A stretch of DNA of 61,325 nt from an uncultured Gammaproteobacteria bacterium. GTDB taxonomy: Bacteria > Pseudomonadota > Gammaproteobacteria > Xanthomonadales > Xanthomonadaceae. Position numbers and translations under genes: made by a program. This document shows, piece after piece, positions 50,102 through 60,153 of this stretch. The notes under the pieces are model-generated. The model saw only the letters and a list, made by a program, of their open reading frames with translations. It made no database searches and had not been told where the DNA came from. Each line of letters begins with the position of its first letter. The first letter of the stretch is position 1. Location of the stretch: NCBI GenBank assembly GCA_903942465.1, contig CAJAPA010000025.1, positions 1 through 61,325 on the forward strand. The letters are read 5' to 3'.

Positions 50102-50519
50102 CCTGTTTCTCCGGGGCAGTGGCAATCGACAGTTTGCTGAAGCCCAGCTGGCCGATGGCATCCATGGCGGTAATCACCGACTGGTGCGATGTTTTGGCAT
50201 CCGCCTGAATGACGATGGTACGTTCGGTGTCCGTGCCGGCCTGTTGGCGGATGGCTTCCTTGAGGCTGGCCAGGTCACTCCGGACCAGGGCACTGTCGCC
50301 CACATAATAATTTCCGGACCGGTCAATCAGCACCACCAGCGGCTGGTGTTGCGTTTCCACCTGGCTGGCGGCACTGCTGGGCAAGGTGATTTTCAATGCC
50401 GACCGGTTGTTGAAGCTGGTGGTGACCACAAAAAATATGATCAAGGTGAAAACGACATCAATCAACGCCGTCAGGTTGATTTCGACATCGTCATCGCCGG
50501 TAGCGGTATCCAGACGCAT
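50091..50519 (-). CDS. exbD: ExbD/TolR family biopolymer transport protein
   Basis: The 142-residue protein has one N-terminal membrane helix (LTALIDVVFTLIIFFVVTTS) with the conserved Asp in LIDV that carries protons, and a periplasmic domain with VVLIDRSGNYYVGD and TIVIQADAKTSHQ. It would work with the ExbB-like protein encoded upstream to power an outer-membrane process. Here the pair sits just before msbA, an arrangement common in Xanthomonadales, and no TonB gene is nearby. Confidence 0.9.
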   Translation of the reverse strand: MRLDTATGDDDVEINLTALIDVVFTLIIFFVVTTSFNNRSALKITLPSSAASQVETQHQPLVVLIDRSGNYYVGDSALVRSDLASLKEAIRQQAGTDTERTIVIQADAKTSHQSVITAMDAIGQLGFSKLSIATAPEKQGER

Positions 50520-50524
50520 CGGTC

Positions 50525-51136
50525 TCAGTCCGCCTGCCGGGCTTCAAGAACATCCAGCAGATTCATCGCGACCTTTTCCATTTCGATCACGTAGCCGGTA
50601 ACGCGGCCGCGGAAATAGCGATGCAGCAGCAGGGCCGGAATGGCCAGGCACAGGCCGGCCGCCGTCGAAATCAGGGCCTGACCGATTCCGCCAGCCAGCT
50701 GATTGGCATCACCGACGCCGGTGCTGAGAATGGTCAGGAACATCTGGATCATGCCGATGACCGTGCCCAACAGGCCCAGCAACGGGGCGACCGAGGCGAT
50801 GGTGCCCAAGGTCGGCAGAAACCGGTTCAGATCATGGGTGATATGCCGGCCGACATCCTCGATGCGCTCCTTGATCACCTCCCGCGGCTTGTGGCGCACC
50901 AGCAGGGCCGCTGCCAACAGTTCACCCATGGGGGAATCCTGGCGTAGACGCTGGATTTCACTGATCTCGAGCGTTTTGCCGCGGGACCAGTGGTCTATTT
51001 CCTGACTGATGCCATGGGGGATGACCTCCGACCGGCGCAGGGTCCAGAAGCGCTCCAATGCAATGGCGGTCGCCACCACGGTCAGAATCAACAGCGGCAG
51101 CATGACCCAGCCGCCCGACATCAGTAGTTCCAGCAT
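50525..51136 (-). CDS. exbB: MotA/TolQ/ExbB proton channel family protein
   Basis: The 203-residue protein has three membrane helices: MLELLMSGGWVMLPLLILTV at the start and two near residues 105-185. The channel motif is TLGTIASVAPLLGLLGTVIGM, followed by GIGQALISTAAGLCLAIPAL. This is the ExbB/TolQ pattern. The start has AAGGA. exbD begins 5 bases after its stop. The specific outer-membrane partner is not given by the sequence. Confidence 0.9.
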   Translation of the reverse strand: MLELLMSGGWVMLPLLILTVVATAIALERFWTLRRSEVIPHGISQEIDHWSRGKTLEISEIQRLRQDSPMGELLAAALLVRHKPREVIKERIEDVGRHITHDLNRFLPTLGTIASVAPLLGLLGTVIGMIQMFLTILSTGVGDANQLAGGIGQALISTAAGLCLAIPALLLHRYFRGRVTGYVIEMEKVAMNLLDVLEARQAD

Positions 51137-51207
51137 AATCCTTCAACCTGCGAATGCACTCCTTAATAGCATACCCGAGATGGCGGGAATAGCGAGAAAT
51201 TGCCGGT

Positions 51208-53526
51208 TTAATAACCCTTTACGGACGCTTCCTGCGCGTTGCGCAGCCAGTACCGGCGGTCATCTTGGCGGGCCTGCCGCGACCACACCCAGCCATCGGG
51301 CGTACCGGTCAGTTCCGCCCATCCGCTATCCACGGTGTTGACGGTTTGTGCTCCAGCGTTCCGGTAGCGTTCCAGCACATCCGGCCTTGGGTGTCGGAAT
51401 CGATTCTGAAACCCACTTGAGATCAAGGCGACCTGCGGATTCACCGCTGCGATGAATGCCTCCGATGAGGATCCGGCACTGCCATGATGGGGGACCAACA
51501 CCACCTCCGAGCGAAGCAATTCTCCGTAATGCGTCAACAGCTGCGTCTCTGCAGCCGCGCTGATATCGCCGGTCAGCAGCAGGCTGCGACCACCACCACG
51601 AACCAGCAGTACGCAGGATCGGTCATTATCATCCCCGCTGTGTCGGTCTATCGGCCAGACATAGACGAAATGTACGCCATCCCATTGCCAATGGCGGCCG
51701 GCAATGCACTCCGCGTGCGGCACCTGCGCCGGCAGCGCACCCTGGGGCGCCTGAATACGATCAACCGCAATCCCGTCCCGGACAGCTGCAAGACCTCCGG
51801 CATGATCATTATCGCCATGGCTGACGACCACCGTATGCAGACGCTCGATACCGAGCGCGTGCAAGGCCGGCAAAACCGTGGATTGCCCCCTGCTGAACCC
51901 GCCTGGGACTCCTGCTCCGGTGTCGTAAAGAAGCGCGTGCCGTTTTGTCCGCACAAGGACCGCCGTCCCTTGACCGACATCCATCATGGCCACTTGCAGC
52001 TGACCTTCCGGAAGGACATCCATTTTCGGAAACAGCATCGGCAACATCAGCAATGCGCCCAGTCGGTAACCCGGAACTTGCCGAGGCATCAGAAGCAGAC
52101 AGGCGCCGGCCAGTCCGATAATGATCGCCGTCAAGCCGGATTCCGGCAGCATGCGACTGGACCAGGAAAGCTGCCCAATCCACTGCAATAGCGTCCAGAG
52201 GACCTGCATGAGCATTGCAGAGCCCTGCCAGAACCCTTCGGCGATATCCGGAATGCCCGAAAACAGGCAACCCAGTATGGCCAAGGGAACCACCACCAGA
52301 CTGATCCACGGAATGGCCACCAAATTGACCAATGGCCCAAGCACGGTGGTCTGGCCGAAGAACCCCAGTGACAGCGGCATCAAGCCGAGAGAGGCTACCC
52401 ACTGCGCCCGGAGGAATGGCCCGAGCAGGCTCTCATTGCCATGCCGTGGCATGAACGCAATCAAAAACAGTACGCCGCCGAAACTCAGCCAGAATCCCGG
52501 CGCCAGAATGCCGATCGGGTCCCACAGCAGGATGGCCGCCATGCTCAGGGCCACTGCATGGGTCACCGTGCAATGGCGTCCGAGTAGACGGCAAGCCATG
52601 AGCACCGCAATCATCAATGCGGTCCGTACGGTCGGCAAAGCAAACCCGGCAAACGCCGTATACAGACTTGCCGAGATCATCGCCATCGAGGAAGTGGCCA
52701 TCGGCAAGGGCAATCGGAGTCCGAGTCCCGGACAGAGCCGGTATAACCCGAACATGAGCCAGCATGCCGCCAAAGCAACCATGCCGACATGGAAACCGGA
52801 AATGGCAATTAGATGGGTTATGCCTGTTCGTCGCAGCAGATCCCAATCCGCATCCTGCAGCAGACGCGTGTCGCCCATCCCCAATGCGAGGACGAATCGG
52901 GCGCGTGCATCACCGATTTGCTTCCGGATCTGGTCGGCAAGAGCATCCCGGAAGCGGTCAATCGTGGCATGCTTTCCGAGTTGGGCGATTTCCATGCGGA
53001 CGTAACCCTGGGCCACCCAGCGTTTCTGCAGTGCGCGCTGTTCGGCATCGAATCCGCCGGGGTTGTAAACCCCATTGGGAGTACGCAGGGTGACTTCAAA
53101 ATGCCGGATATCGCCGGAGCTGAGCGGGGTTTTGGTCCGGTACCAGGCCAATTTGACACGCTGCCCGATGAGTTCAGGAAAATCGGCGCTGTCGCGTATC
53201 TTCGCTTCGAACTGCCATTGTTCCTCACGGCGCTGCGGTAGATCCGTGATTTCTGCGATGACGTGACCGCGCCGGCCCGAATCGGCCATGGGCAGCCTTT
53301 GTGAAAGCACCATGCCGGCGCACCAGGCTGCGAATGCCAGACCGAAAAGGAACGCAGCGGGTACCGCTGCCCGGCGCAACGCGAGGAACAGCAGCCCGGC
53401 TACAGCCATCAGAATTAAACAGATGTTGGTGTCAGGTAAAGCAGGAAAACGCTGTAAGAAAGCGACACCGAGGGCGAATGCGAACAGGTTGAGGGGGCGC
53501 AGAAGGGGCTGCGCCCGCGGGCTCAC
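51208..53526 (-). CDS. comEC: DNA internalisation-related competence protein ComEC/Rec2
   Basis: ComEC forms the inner-membrane channel for transforming DNA. The GTG at 53526 overlaps the lolD stop (GTGA) and gives 772 residues. The N-terminal part has membrane helices and a DUF4131/OB-like domain, the middle has the Competence domain signature [19 protein letters not shown], and the C-terminal third is an MBL-fold domain with [11 protein letters not shown] and [14 protein letters not shown]. An open frame 17 codons longer runs into lolD and is rejected. This suggests, but does not prove, natural competence. Confidence 0.93.
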   Translation of the reverse strand: MSPRAQPLLRPLNLFAFALGVAFLQRFPALPDTNICLILMAVAGLLFLALRRAAVPAAFLFGLAFAAWCAGMVLSQRLPMADSGRRGHVIAEITDLPQRREEQWQFEAKIRDSADFPELIGQRVKLAWYRTKTPLSSGDIRHFEVTLRTPNGVYNPGGFDAEQRALQKRWVAQGYVRMEIAQLGKHATIDRFRDALADQIRKQIGDARARFVLALGMGDTRLLQDADWDLLRRTGITHLIAISGFHVGMVALAACWLMFGLYRLCPGLGLRLPLPMATSSMAMISASLYTAFAGFALPTVRTALMIAVLMACRLLGRHCTVTHAVALSMAAILLWDPIGILAPGFWLSFGGVLFLIAFMPRHGNESLLGPFLRAQWVASLGLMPLSLGFFGQTTVLGPLVNLVAIPWISLVVVPLAILGCLFSGIPDIAEGFWQGSAMLMQVLWTLLQWIGQLSWSSRMLPESGLTAIIIGLAGACLLLMPRQVPGYRLGALLMLPMLFPKMDVLPEGQLQVAMMDVGQGTAVLVRTKRHALLYDTGAGVPGGFSRGQSTVLPALHALGIERLHTVVVSHGDNDHAGGLAAVRDGIAVDRIQAPQGALPAQVPHAECIAGRHWQWDGVHFVYVWPIDRHSGDDNDRSCVLLVRGGGRSLLLTGDISAAAETQLLTHYGELLRSEVVLVPHHGSAGSSSEAFIAAVNPQVALISSGFQNRFRHPRPDVLERYRNAGAQTVNTVDSGWAELTGTPDGWVWSRQARQDDRRYWLRNAQEASVKGY

Positions 53527-54209
53527 CTCGGACGATCCCGCAATTGGCCGAGATACAGTTCGAGCGAACGCCCGCATTTATCCGCCAACCGGTGGTCATG
53601 GGTGACGATGACCAGTGCCGTCTGGTGCCGCCGCTTGAGATCCATCAGGAGACTGAATACCGCATCGGCGGTTTTTTCATCCAGATTTCCGGTCGGTTCA
53701 TCGGCAAGAATGCAGGCAGGTCGGTTGACCAACGCCCGCGCGACGGCAACCCGCTGACGTTCACCGCCGGAAAGCTCGCCGGGCTTATGCGCCAAACGAT
53801 GCGACAGGCCGACCTGCTCAAGCAACTCCTGCGCCGGCAACACGGCCTCGGCCTGCGATGTGCCGTTGATCAGCAACGGCATCATCACGTTTTCAAGCGC
53901 GGTGAATTCCGGCAGGAGATGATGGAACTGATAGATGAAACCGAGGTGTCGGTTCCGCAGTCGGCCTTTTTCCGCTTCGGTATTCCGATACAGGTCATCA
54001 CCCATCAACCGGACTTCACCCTCGGTCGGACGGTCGAGACCGGCAAGCAGATGCAATAAGGTGCTTTTACCCGAACCCGAAGCACCGACAATCGCTACCG
54101 ACTCACCGGCGTGAACCCGGACGTCTATTCCTGAAAAAACCGGAGTGACCAGATCACCTTCGCGATAGGTTTTTCCAAGATTCGAACCCTCAAGGATGAC
54201 ATCACTCAT
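53523..54209 (-). CDS. lolD: lipoprotein-releasing system ATP-binding protein
   Basis: LolD drives release of outer-membrane lipoproteins to LolA. The 228-residue ATPase begins at the ATG at 54209 and overlaps the permease gene end by 8 bases. Motifs are [19 protein letters not shown] (Walker A), [19 protein letters not shown] (typical of LolD), [17 protein letters not shown] and [13 protein letters not shown] longer open frame upstream lies inside the permease gene. Confidence 0.96.
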   Translation of the reverse strand: MSDVILEGSNLGKTYREGDLVTPVFSGIDVRVHAGESVAIVGASGSGKSTLLHLLAGLDRPTEGEVRLMGDDLYRNTEAEKGRLRNRHLGFIYQFHHLLPEFTALENVMMPLLINGTSQAEAVLPAQELLEQVGLSHRLAHKPGELSGGERQRVAVARALVNRPACILADEPTGNLDEKTADAVFSLLMDLKRRHQTALVIVTHDHRLADKCGRSLELYLGQLRDRPR

Positions 54210-55452
54210 AGCGCAGAGCCTCGACCGGATTGGTACGCGCCGCGCGCCAGGCCGGATAGATGGTGGCCAGCAGGCACATGATGATCGCAACGCTCACGAT
54301 GATGAACACATCGGTCAGATTGACCACGGATGGAACACCGCCGCTGATGTAGTAAACATCGGCAGGAAGAAGCTCGTTGCCGGTCAGGGATTCAATGAAA
54401 CGCACGAGCACCCCGAGATTATTCGACAGCAGGACGCCGCCAATCGTGCCCAGTGCCACGCCGACCAGACCGATGACCAGACCCTGCACGGTGAATATCT
54501 GCATGATTTGTGCCGGTGACATGCCGAGGGTTCGCAGAATGGCGATATCGGCCTGTTTGTCCTGCACCAGCATGACCTGCGATGACACCAGATTGAATGC
54601 GGCGATGGCGATTACCAGAGACAGCAGGATGAACATCACCGTTTTTTCCATTTTAAGCGCACGGAAGAAGTTGGCATGGTCACGGGTCCAATCACGGACC
54701 TGATAGATGCCTTCCATGCGGTTGGCGAGATCCCGGGCGACCGACCAGGCCTGCCAGATGTCGTCGAGTTTGAGCCTGACACCGGTCGCGTCATCGCCCA
54801 TGCGCAGAAGTGCCTGTGCATCCTCGATGTGGACAAGCGCAAGTCCATAATCGTATTCCTGGGCGCCGACCGAGAATATGCCGCTGACCGTGAACCGTTT
54901 CGCGCGCGGCATCGAGCCGAAGGGTGTGGCCACCGACTCACTGACAAAGGCATTGACCGAATCACCGACCCGGACATTGAGCGCCGCGGCAAGCTCGGAG
55001 CCGAGCACGATGTTGAATGCGCCGGGCGTGAGGCTATCCAGGCGGCCCTGTACCATTTTCCGGGGCAATTCGGACACCCGCCCCTCCATTTCCGGACGGA
55101 TGCCACGCAGCAGCGCACCCTGTTTGCTCTGGGCCTGCAGTAGGGTTTCAGTCTGCACATACGGCGCGGCACCGAGAACCCGGGAATCCTTTTCGGCAAC
55201 ATCTACCGCCCTTTGCCAGTCGGGAAGGGATCCATTCACGCCTTCGATGGTGGCGTGGGCCACGGTTCCAAGAATGCGGTTACGCAGCTCTTCCTGAAAA
55301 CCGTTCATGACCGAAATGGTGGTAATCAGAGCCACGACTCCGATGAATATGCCCAGCACGGAAGCCAGCGAGATGAAGGAAATGAAACCATTCCTGCGCT
55401 TGGCGCGCAGGTAGCGGAGTCCGATGGCGATGGTCAAGGGTTGAAACATCAT
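54202..55452 (-). CDS. lolC: lipoprotein-releasing ABC transporter permease (LolC/LolE)
   Basis: The 416-residue permease has an N-terminal helix ([20 protein letters not shown]), a periplasmic MacB-like domain of about 220 residues, and three C-terminal helices. The signature region [21 protein letters not shown] and the final [15 protein letters not shown] are typical of LolC/LolE. Only one permease gene is present here, so it may work as a homodimer or with a partner elsewhere. It is transcribed just before lolD. Confidence 0.92.
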   Translation of the reverse strand: MMFQPLTIAIGLRYLRAKRRNGFISFISLASVLGIFIGVVALITTISVMNGFQEELRNRILGTVAHATIEGVNGSLPDWQRAVDVAEKDSRVLGAAPYVQTETLLQAQSKQGALLRGIRPEMEGRVSELPRKMVQGRLDSLTPGAFNIVLGSELAAALNVRVGDSVNAFVSESVATPFGSMPRAKRFTVSGIFSVGAQEYDYGLALVHIEDAQALLRMGDDATGVRLKLDDIWQAWSVARDLANRMEGIYQVRDWTRDHANFFRALKMEKTVMFILLSLVIAIAAFNLVSSQVMLVQDKQADIAILRTLGMSPAQIMQIFTVQGLVIGLVGVALGTIGGVLLSNNLGVLVRFIESLTGNELLPADVYYISGGVPSVVNLTDVFIIVSVAIIMCLLATIYPAWRAARTNPVEALRYE

Positions 55453-55453
55453 T

Positions 55454-55873
55454 CTATATTACTGGGTTTACGAGAATACTTGGCAGTTCCGTCGCTTTTC
55501 CCGTTGCCGATGCATTCATCCATAGGCGAAGCTGCCTGCGCTGGGGCTCAGGCATGCCGACCAGCCACCAGACTGTACTTCGGGGCTGCCCTTCCCCACA
55601 AAAGTGAAGAACCCCCATATATCCAAAATCCTGCCAACGTATGCCGGATATCGGCACAGGGCCGCGGCCGTCGTTCACACGGAAGCAACCGGAGCGATCG
55701 CGGTCAAGGATAAATGGCCGGAAAGCCCGGATTCGATGAAATCCGTGCAGGGCTTCCACGACCACTGCCACTACCAGGCTATACCGCCAAAACGGACTTA
55801 GCGCCGACAACAACAGACAGCCCAACGCGGTGATCAGCAGTACGCATAACACGTGAAACGCATGCACCGGCAT
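55454..55873 (-). CDS. small membrane protein, YgfX/CptA-like
   Basis: From the ATG at 55873 the protein has 139 residues. It opens with two close membrane helices (FHVLCVLLITALGCLLLSAL, YSLVVAVVVEAL) followed by a soluble part with RSGCFRVNDGRGPVP and VWWLVGMPEPQRRQLRLWM. Size, layout and its place right after sdhE match YgfX (CptA), the inner-membrane partner encoded with sdhE in many gammaproteobacteria. Sequence identity to YgfX is weak to the eye, so the assignment relies partly on context. Confidence 0.65.
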   Translation of the reverse strand: MPVHAFHVLCVLLITALGCLLLSALSPFWRYSLVVAVVVEALHGFHRIRAFRPFILDRDRSGCFRVNDGRGPVPISGIRWQDFGYMGVLHFCGEGQPRSTVWWLVGMPEPQRRQLRLWMNASATGKATELPSILVNPVI

Positions 55874-55880
55874 GCGGCAT

Positions 55881-56138
55881 TCAGGCAGGTAAATCGGCGA
55901 TGAGGCTGACGATGGCATCGAGTTCGGCATTCTCCGGGCGTTCGCGCCCCATGAACCACCGCCACAGCTTATCGTCTTCGCAGTCCAGGACCTGTAGGAA
56001 AAGCGCTCTTTCGGCATCCTCCGCCGTAGGCCAACACTGATCCAGATAGCGCAGCATCAGCTGGTCGAGCTCGCGCATTCCGCGCCGGCAGCGCCAGCGC
56101 AGGCGTTTGATTTCGGGGTTTTCTTCGCTGACGGGCAT
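55881..56138 (-). CDS. sdhE: succinate dehydrogenase flavinylation factor
   Basis: SdhE promotes covalent FAD attachment to SdhA. The 85-residue protein begins at the ATG at 56138, in a TGATG junction with the MAPEG gene. It carries the family motif [15 protein letters not shown], which contains RGxxE, and the core [17 protein letters not shown]. An extra 11 codons upstream are not supported. It lies in the sdhCDAB transcript. Confidence 0.93.
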   Translation of the reverse strand: MPVSEENPEIKRLRWRCRRGMRELDQLMLRYLDQCWPTAEDAERALFLQVLDCEDDKLWRWFMGRERPENAELDAIVSLIADLPA

Positions 56139-56554
56139 CAGCCCAGCCAGTTCCAGACCAGCAGACCCCACATGGCCCAGAGCACGAAGCCGCTCAGCAC
56201 ATAGGCCTTGAAACGATCCATCACCCGGTTATAGGTACAGTGGATAAAACTGTGCAGGGCCCGAAGCGCCACGAACGCCCAGGCCAGTACCTGCATACCG
56301 ACACTATCGATACCGGCATGCAACGACAGCAGCATGGCCGCGTAGAAAAGCACCGGCAACTCGAACAAGTTGCGGAAATTGTCGGCAGCGCGACTGTCCT
56401 CGACCAGCTGCGCCATCTGGGCGCTTTGTGCCACGGACTGCGGATGGATACGGCGGCGCTTCATTTCACCGACCCGTGTCTGGAACATGCGGAGCCAGAC
56501 CAGGAAGGTCAAACCCACCATGGCAATCATCGGCCAGAACAGCGGATTACGCAT
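56138..56554 (-). CDS. MAPEG family membrane protein
   Basis: The 138-residue protein has four hydrophobic segments, starting with [19 protein letters not shown]. It has the MAPEG pattern ([20 protein letters not shown], then [21 protein letters not shown]), related to glutathione-dependent membrane enzymes. In bacteria the substrate is generally unknown. GGAG precedes the start, which follows sdhB by one base, so it is co-transcribed with the succinate dehydrogenase genes. Confidence 0.85.
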   Translation of the reverse strand: MRNPLFWPMIAMVGLTFLVWLRMFQTRVGEMKRRRIHPQSVAQSAQMAQLVEDSRAADNFRNLFELPVLFYAAMLLSLHAGIDSVGMQVLAWAFVALRALHSFIHCTYNRVMDRFKAYVLSGFVLWAMWGLLVWNWLG

Positions 56555-56555
56555 C

Positions 56556-57344
56556 TCAGGCTCCGTGACGCTGCAGGATCAGTTTCTTGATTTCGCTGAT
56601 GGCTTTAGCCGGGTTCAGACCCTTCGGACAGGTCCGCGCGCAGTTCATGATGGTGTGGCAGCGGTAAAGCTTGAACGGATCTTCGAGTTCATCCAGCCGG
56701 GCGCCGGTATCTTCATCGCGTGAATCGATGATCCAGCGGTAGGCCTGCAACAGAATGGCCGGACCCAGATAACGGTCACCGTTCCACCAGTAACTCGGGC
56801 AACTGGTGCTGCAGCAGGCACACAGAATGCATTCGTACAGACCATCAAGCTTGGCGCGGTCTTCCTTGGACTGCAGACGCTCACCGGAGGCCGGCGTGGC
56901 CGACTGCGTTCGGATCCAGGGCTTGATCGAGGCGTACTGTGCATAAAAATGTGACAGGTCGGGCACCAGATCTTTGATGACCGGCATATGCGGCAAGGGG
57001 TAAATCGGCACTTCCTTCTTGCCGCATTCATCAATGGACTTGGTGCAGGCCAAGGTATTGCTGCCGTCGATGTTCATGGCGCAGGAACCGCAGATACCTT
57101 CACGGCAGGAACGGCGGAAGGTCAGGGTCGGATCGATTTCGTTCTTGATCTTGATCAACGCATCCAGCACCATCGGGCCGCACTGATCAAGGTCGATTTC
57201 GTAGGTATCGACGCGCGGATTGGCGGCATCGTCCGGATTCCAGCGGTAAATCTTGAAGCTGCGCAGGTTCTTTCCGCCGGATTTGGCCGGAAAGTGCGTG
57301 CCTTTGGTGATTTTCGAGTTTGCCGGAAGGGTAAATTCAGCCAT
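56556..57344 (-). CDS. sdhB: succinate dehydrogenase iron-sulphur subunit
   Basis: SdhB passes electrons from the FAD of SdhA to ubiquinone through three clusters. The 262-residue protein has the [2Fe-2S] motif [16 protein letters not shown] near residue 60, the [4Fe-4S] motif [16 protein letters not shown] near residue 175 and the [3Fe-4S] motif [17 protein letters not shown] near residue 235. Length is slightly above the usual 235-260 because of a short N-terminal extension. It starts 14 bases after the sdhA stop. Confidence 0.96.
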   Translation of the reverse strand: MAEFTLPANSKITKGTHFPAKSGGKNLRSFKIYRWNPDDAANPRVDTYEIDLDQCGPMVLDALIKIKNEIDPTLTFRRSCREGICGSCAMNIDGSNTLACTKSIDECGKKEVPIYPLPHMPVIKDLVPDLSHFYAQYASIKPWIRTQSATPASGERLQSKEDRAKLDGLYECILCACCSTSCPSYWWNGDRYLGPAILLQAYRWIIDSRDEDTGARLDELEDPFKLYRCHTIMNCARTCPKGLNPAKAISEIKKLILQRHGA

Positions 57345-57358
57345 GATTGCGTCTCATC

Positions 57359-59152
57359 TCAATATTTGCGTTCTTTCGGCGGGATGTAAGCCACATCCGA
57401 GCTGAGCGTGTTCAGATGCACCGGACGGTAGTCGATGACGGTATCGCCCTTGTCATCGATCCAGGTCAGGGTGTGCTTCATCCAGTTCTCGTCGTCGCGG
57501 GTCTTGAAATCCTCGCGGGCATGCGCGCCGCGGGACTCCTTGCGGTTTTCGGCCGAAACCATGGTGACCACGGCCTGGCCGAGCAGATTCTGCAGCTCCA
57601 GGGTTTCGATGAGATCCGAGTTCCAGACCAAAGAACGGTCGGAGACCTTGACGTCTTCGAAGCTTTTGAACGCCTCGCGGATTTTGGCCACGCCCTGCTG
57701 CAGGGTTTCGCCGGTACGGAACACCGCGGCATCGTTCTGCATGATGCGCTGCATGTTGTCGCGGATATCGGCGGTCGGCGTCGAGCCGCTGGCAAAACGC
57801 AGTCTGTCGAGGTTGGCCAGGGATTTGTCCAGACTGGATGCCGGCAGGGATTTATGCGGCATGTTCGGCTTGATGGTTTCGGCGCAGCGGTTGGCGACGG
57901 CACGGCCGAACACCACCAGATCAAGCAGCGAGTTCGAGCCCAGACGGTTGGCCCCGTGCACCGAGACGCAGGCGGCTTCGCCGATGGAATACAGGCCGGG
58001 AACCACGCTGTTGGGATCGCCGTTCTTCAGGGTGACCACTTCGCCGTGGTAGTTGGTCTGCAGACCGCCCATGTTGTAATGCACGGTCGGCAGTACCGGA
58101 ATCGGCTGCTTGGTGACATCGACGCCGGCGAAGATCTTCGCGGTTTCGGAGATGCCCGGCAGTTTTTCGTGAATCACGGCCGGATCGAGGTGGGTCAGAT
58201 CCAGGTGGATGTGATCTTTCTTCGGGCCGACACCGCGGCCTTCGCGGATTTCGATGGTCATGGAGCGACTGACCATGTCGCGCGGCGCCAGATCCTTCAC
58301 GCTGGGCGCATAGCGCTCCATGAAGCGCTCGCCGGAATCGTTGCGCAAGATGCCGCCTTCGCCGCGCACACCTTCGGTGATCAAACAGCCAGCGCCGTAA
58401 ATGCCGGTCGGATGGAATTGCACGAATTCCATGTCCTGCAGCGGCAACCCGGCACGCAGTGCCATGCCGCCGCCGTCACCGGTGCAGGTGTGTGCCGAAG
58501 TCGCCGAGAAATAGGCGCGGCCGTAGCCGCCAGTGGCAAGCACCACACCGTGGGCACGGAATACATGGATGGTGCCTTCGGCCATGTCCAGCGCGATGAC
58601 GCCGCGGCAGACGCCCTCCTCGTCCATGATCAGGTCGAGGGCGAAGTATTCAATGAAGAATTTGGCATCGTGTTTCAACGACTGCTGATACAGGGTATGC
58701 AAAATGGCATGGCCGGTGCGGTCGGCCGCGGCGCAGGTGCGCTGGGCCGGCGGGCCTTCGCCGTAACGGGTGGTCATGCCACCGAAAGGACGCTGGTAGA
58801 TCTTGCCCTCTTCGGTGCGCGAGAACGGTACCCCGTAATGCTCGAGTTCGATGATGGCGGGAATCGCTTCACGGCACATGTACTCGATGGCGTCCTGATC
58901 ACCCAACCAGTCGGAGCCTTTGACGGTATCGAAGAAGTGATAACGCCAATCGTCTTCACCCATGTTGCCCAGCGCAGCGGAAATGCCGCCTTGGGCCGCC
59001 ACGGTATGCGAGCGGGTCGGAAACACCTTGCTGATGCAGGCCGTCTTCAGGCCTTTGGCCGCCAGACCGAAGGTGGCGCGCAGACCGGCGCCACCGGCGC
59101 CGACCACGATCATGTCGTACTGGTGCTCAGTGATTTTGTAGGCTTGACTCAT
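57359..59152 (-). CDS. sdhA: succinate dehydrogenase flavoprotein subunit
   Basis: SdhA oxidises succinate to fumarate. From the ATG at 59152 the protein has 597 residues. It has the FAD fingerprint [19 protein letters not shown], the flavin-linked His in [17 protein letters not shown], the fumarate reductase motif around [14 protein letters not shown] and the HPTGI substrate-loop segment ([19 protein letters not shown]). A Met 8 codons upstream lies in sdhD and is not supported. It follows sdhD by 7 bases. Confidence 0.97.
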   Translation of the reverse strand: MSQAYKITEHQYDMIVVGAGGAGLRATFGLAAKGLKTACISKVFPTRSHTVAAQGGISAALGNMGEDDWRYHFFDTVKGSDWLGDQDAIEYMCREAIPAIIELEHYGVPFSRTEEGKIYQRPFGGMTTRYGEGPPAQRTCAAADRTGHAILHTLYQQSLKHDAKFFIEYFALDLIMDEEGVCRGVIALDMAEGTIHVFRAHGVVLATGGYGRAYFSATSAHTCTGDGGGMALRAGLPLQDMEFVQFHPTGIYGAGCLITEGVRGEGGILRNDSGERFMERYAPSVKDLAPRDMVSRSMTIEIREGRGVGPKKDHIHLDLTHLDPAVIHEKLPGISETAKIFAGVDVTKQPIPVLPTVHYNMGGLQTNYHGEVVTLKNGDPNSVVPGLYSIGEAACVSVHGANRLGSNSLLDLVVFGRAVANRCAETIKPNMPHKSLPASSLDKSLANLDRLRFASGSTPTADIRDNMQRIMQNDAAVFRTGETLQQGVAKIREAFKSFEDVKVSDRSLVWNSDLIETLELQNLLGQAVVTMVSAENRKESRGAHAREDFKTRDDENWMKHTLTWIDDKGDTVIDYRPVHLNTLSSDVAYIPPKERKY

Positions 59153-59159
59153 AAAATTC

Positions 59160-59540
59160 TCAGGAACCCGAAGCAAGGCGGACGATGGCGATCACGGCAG
59201 CCACGGCAGCGAAAGAAAACACGATTTTGACCAGCACCTGCAGAATGACCTCGAATGCGCCGTGATGGACGTAATCTTCGACCACGACCTGCAGGCCGAG
59301 ACGGGCATGCCAGAACAGCGCCAGCACGTAAAGAATGCAGGCTGCGGAAAACAGCGGATTGGCGAACTGGGTTTTCAGCGCGGCATAATCGGCGATGCCG
59401 TAACGGGCCAGGCAGTAAACGACGAACGGCGTCAGCAAGGCCAGCACCACGGCACTGACGCGCTGCGCCCACCAGTGACCGAAACCGGTTTTGGCCGAAC
59501 CCAGGCCCCGGGCGGTGGCCAGAGGATCACGCAGGCTCAT
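59160..59540 (-). CDS. sdhD: succinate dehydrogenase membrane anchor subunit
   Basis: The 126-residue protein begins at the ATG at 59540, which overlaps the sdhC stop by 4 bases. It has three membrane helices ([38 protein letters not shown], and a C-terminal one). The heme and quinone region is [16 protein letters not shown], with the conserved His and Asp-Tyr. It pairs with SdhC to anchor SdhAB. Confidence 0.93.
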   Translation of the reverse strand: MSLRDPLATARGLGSAKTGFGHWWAQRVSAVVLALLTPFVVYCLARYGIADYAALKTQFANPLFSAACILYVLALFWHARLGLQVVVEDYVHHGAFEVILQVLVKIVFSFAAVAAVIAIVRLASGS

Positions 59541-59929
59541 GCCGCACCTCCCTGCAAGGCCAGCCACCAGATGCCGAGGGTCGACACCGCGGATAGGACG
59601 ATTACGGCGTACCCCGAACGGTACACATCCGGGATTGCAAAGCCTTTACCGGCATCCCAGAACAGATGGCGGATGCCGTTGAAAAAGTGATACATCAGGC
59701 AGGCACTGTAGGCAAACAGCACAAAACGCCCCAGACCGGAGGACAGACAGGCCTGCGTCGCGCTGAAAGCAGCATCGCCGAGCGACAGGGCCACCAAGAC
59801 CCAGAGCAATCCAAGGCTGCCGATGGCCAGAACGACGCCGGTGATCCGGTGCAGAATGGACATCACAGAGGTGATCTGCTTGCTGTATATCTGCAGATGC
59901 GGTGATAGGGGGCGTTTGTGCGCGGACAT
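59537..59929 (-). CDS. sdhC: succinate dehydrogenase cytochrome b556 subunit
   Basis: The 130-residue protein has the family signature RPLSPHLQIYSKQITSVMSI followed by LHRITGVVLAIGSL at the start of helix one, and a heme ligand His in YHFFNGIRHLFWD in helix two. Three membrane helices are visible. It starts 18 bases after the SDHAF4-like gene and overlaps sdhD. Confidence 0.94.
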   Translation of the reverse strand: MSAHKRPLSPHLQIYSKQITSVMSILHRITGVVLAIGSLGLLWVLVALSLGDAAFSATQACLSSGLGRFVLFAYSACLMYHFFNGIRHLFWDAGKGFAIPDVYRSGYAVIVLSAVSTLGIWWLALQGGAA

Positions 59930-59947
59930 AGGGGCTACCGGTCAGGG

Positions 59948-60118
59948 TTAGAAGTCGATGCAACGGCCGTTCTTTTCCCAATCCCCGTAACGGGTAGGAT
60001 CCGGGCCGCCACGGCCGCCGATTTCGGGAACCGGCTCGGGCTGCAGGCTGTTTTCCGGCAGAACCTCGGCGGCTGACGCCGGCTCAAGATTCTCGCTAGA
60101 ATGGGGCGTTTTATTCAT
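59948..60118 (-). CDS. SDHAF4-like succinate dehydrogenase assembly factor (DUF1674)
   Basis: This 56-residue gene was found by reading the spacer before sdhC. The first half is low-complexity (MNKTPHSSENLEPASAAEVL). The second half, EIGGRGGPDPTRYGDWEKNG followed by RCIDF, is the conserved core of the DUF1674/SDHAF4 family, whose eukaryotic members bind flavinylated SdhA and help it join SdhB. Its position as first gene of the sdh operon supports the call. AGGAGG stands directly against the ATG with no spacer, which is unusual, and no other start is available in the frame. Confidence 0.88.
   Translation of the reverse strand: MNKTPHSSENLEPASAAEVLPENSLQPEPVPEIGGRGGPDPTRYGDWEKNGRCIDF
60073..60102 (+). 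promoter_or_regulatory. candidate ygfZ promoter
   Basis: CTGACG (60073-60078) and TAGAAT (60097-60102) are 18 bases apart, the same -35 and spacing as the guaB promoter. The pair lies inside the divergent SDHAF4-like gene, 23 bases before the ygfZ start. Confidence 0.4.
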
Positions 60119-60124
60119 CCTCCT

Positions 60125-60153
60125 ATGGTAAATCCCCGCGCCATGCCATTCAA
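60125..60153 (-). promoter_or_regulatory. candidate promoter of the sdh operon
   Basis: On the minus strand TTGAAT (60148-60153) and TACCAT (60125-60130) are 17 bases apart. Transcription would then begin at about the A of the SDHAF4-like ATG, giving a leaderless or nearly leaderless mRNA. Confidence 0.35.

Noticed and set aside
48377-50140. Open frame of 587 codons opposite msbA
   Set aside because: Antisense shadow of a clear ABC transporter gene.
57347-59230. Open frame of 627 codons opposite sdhA
   Set aside because: Antisense shadow; sdhA on the other strand has FAD and active-site motifs.
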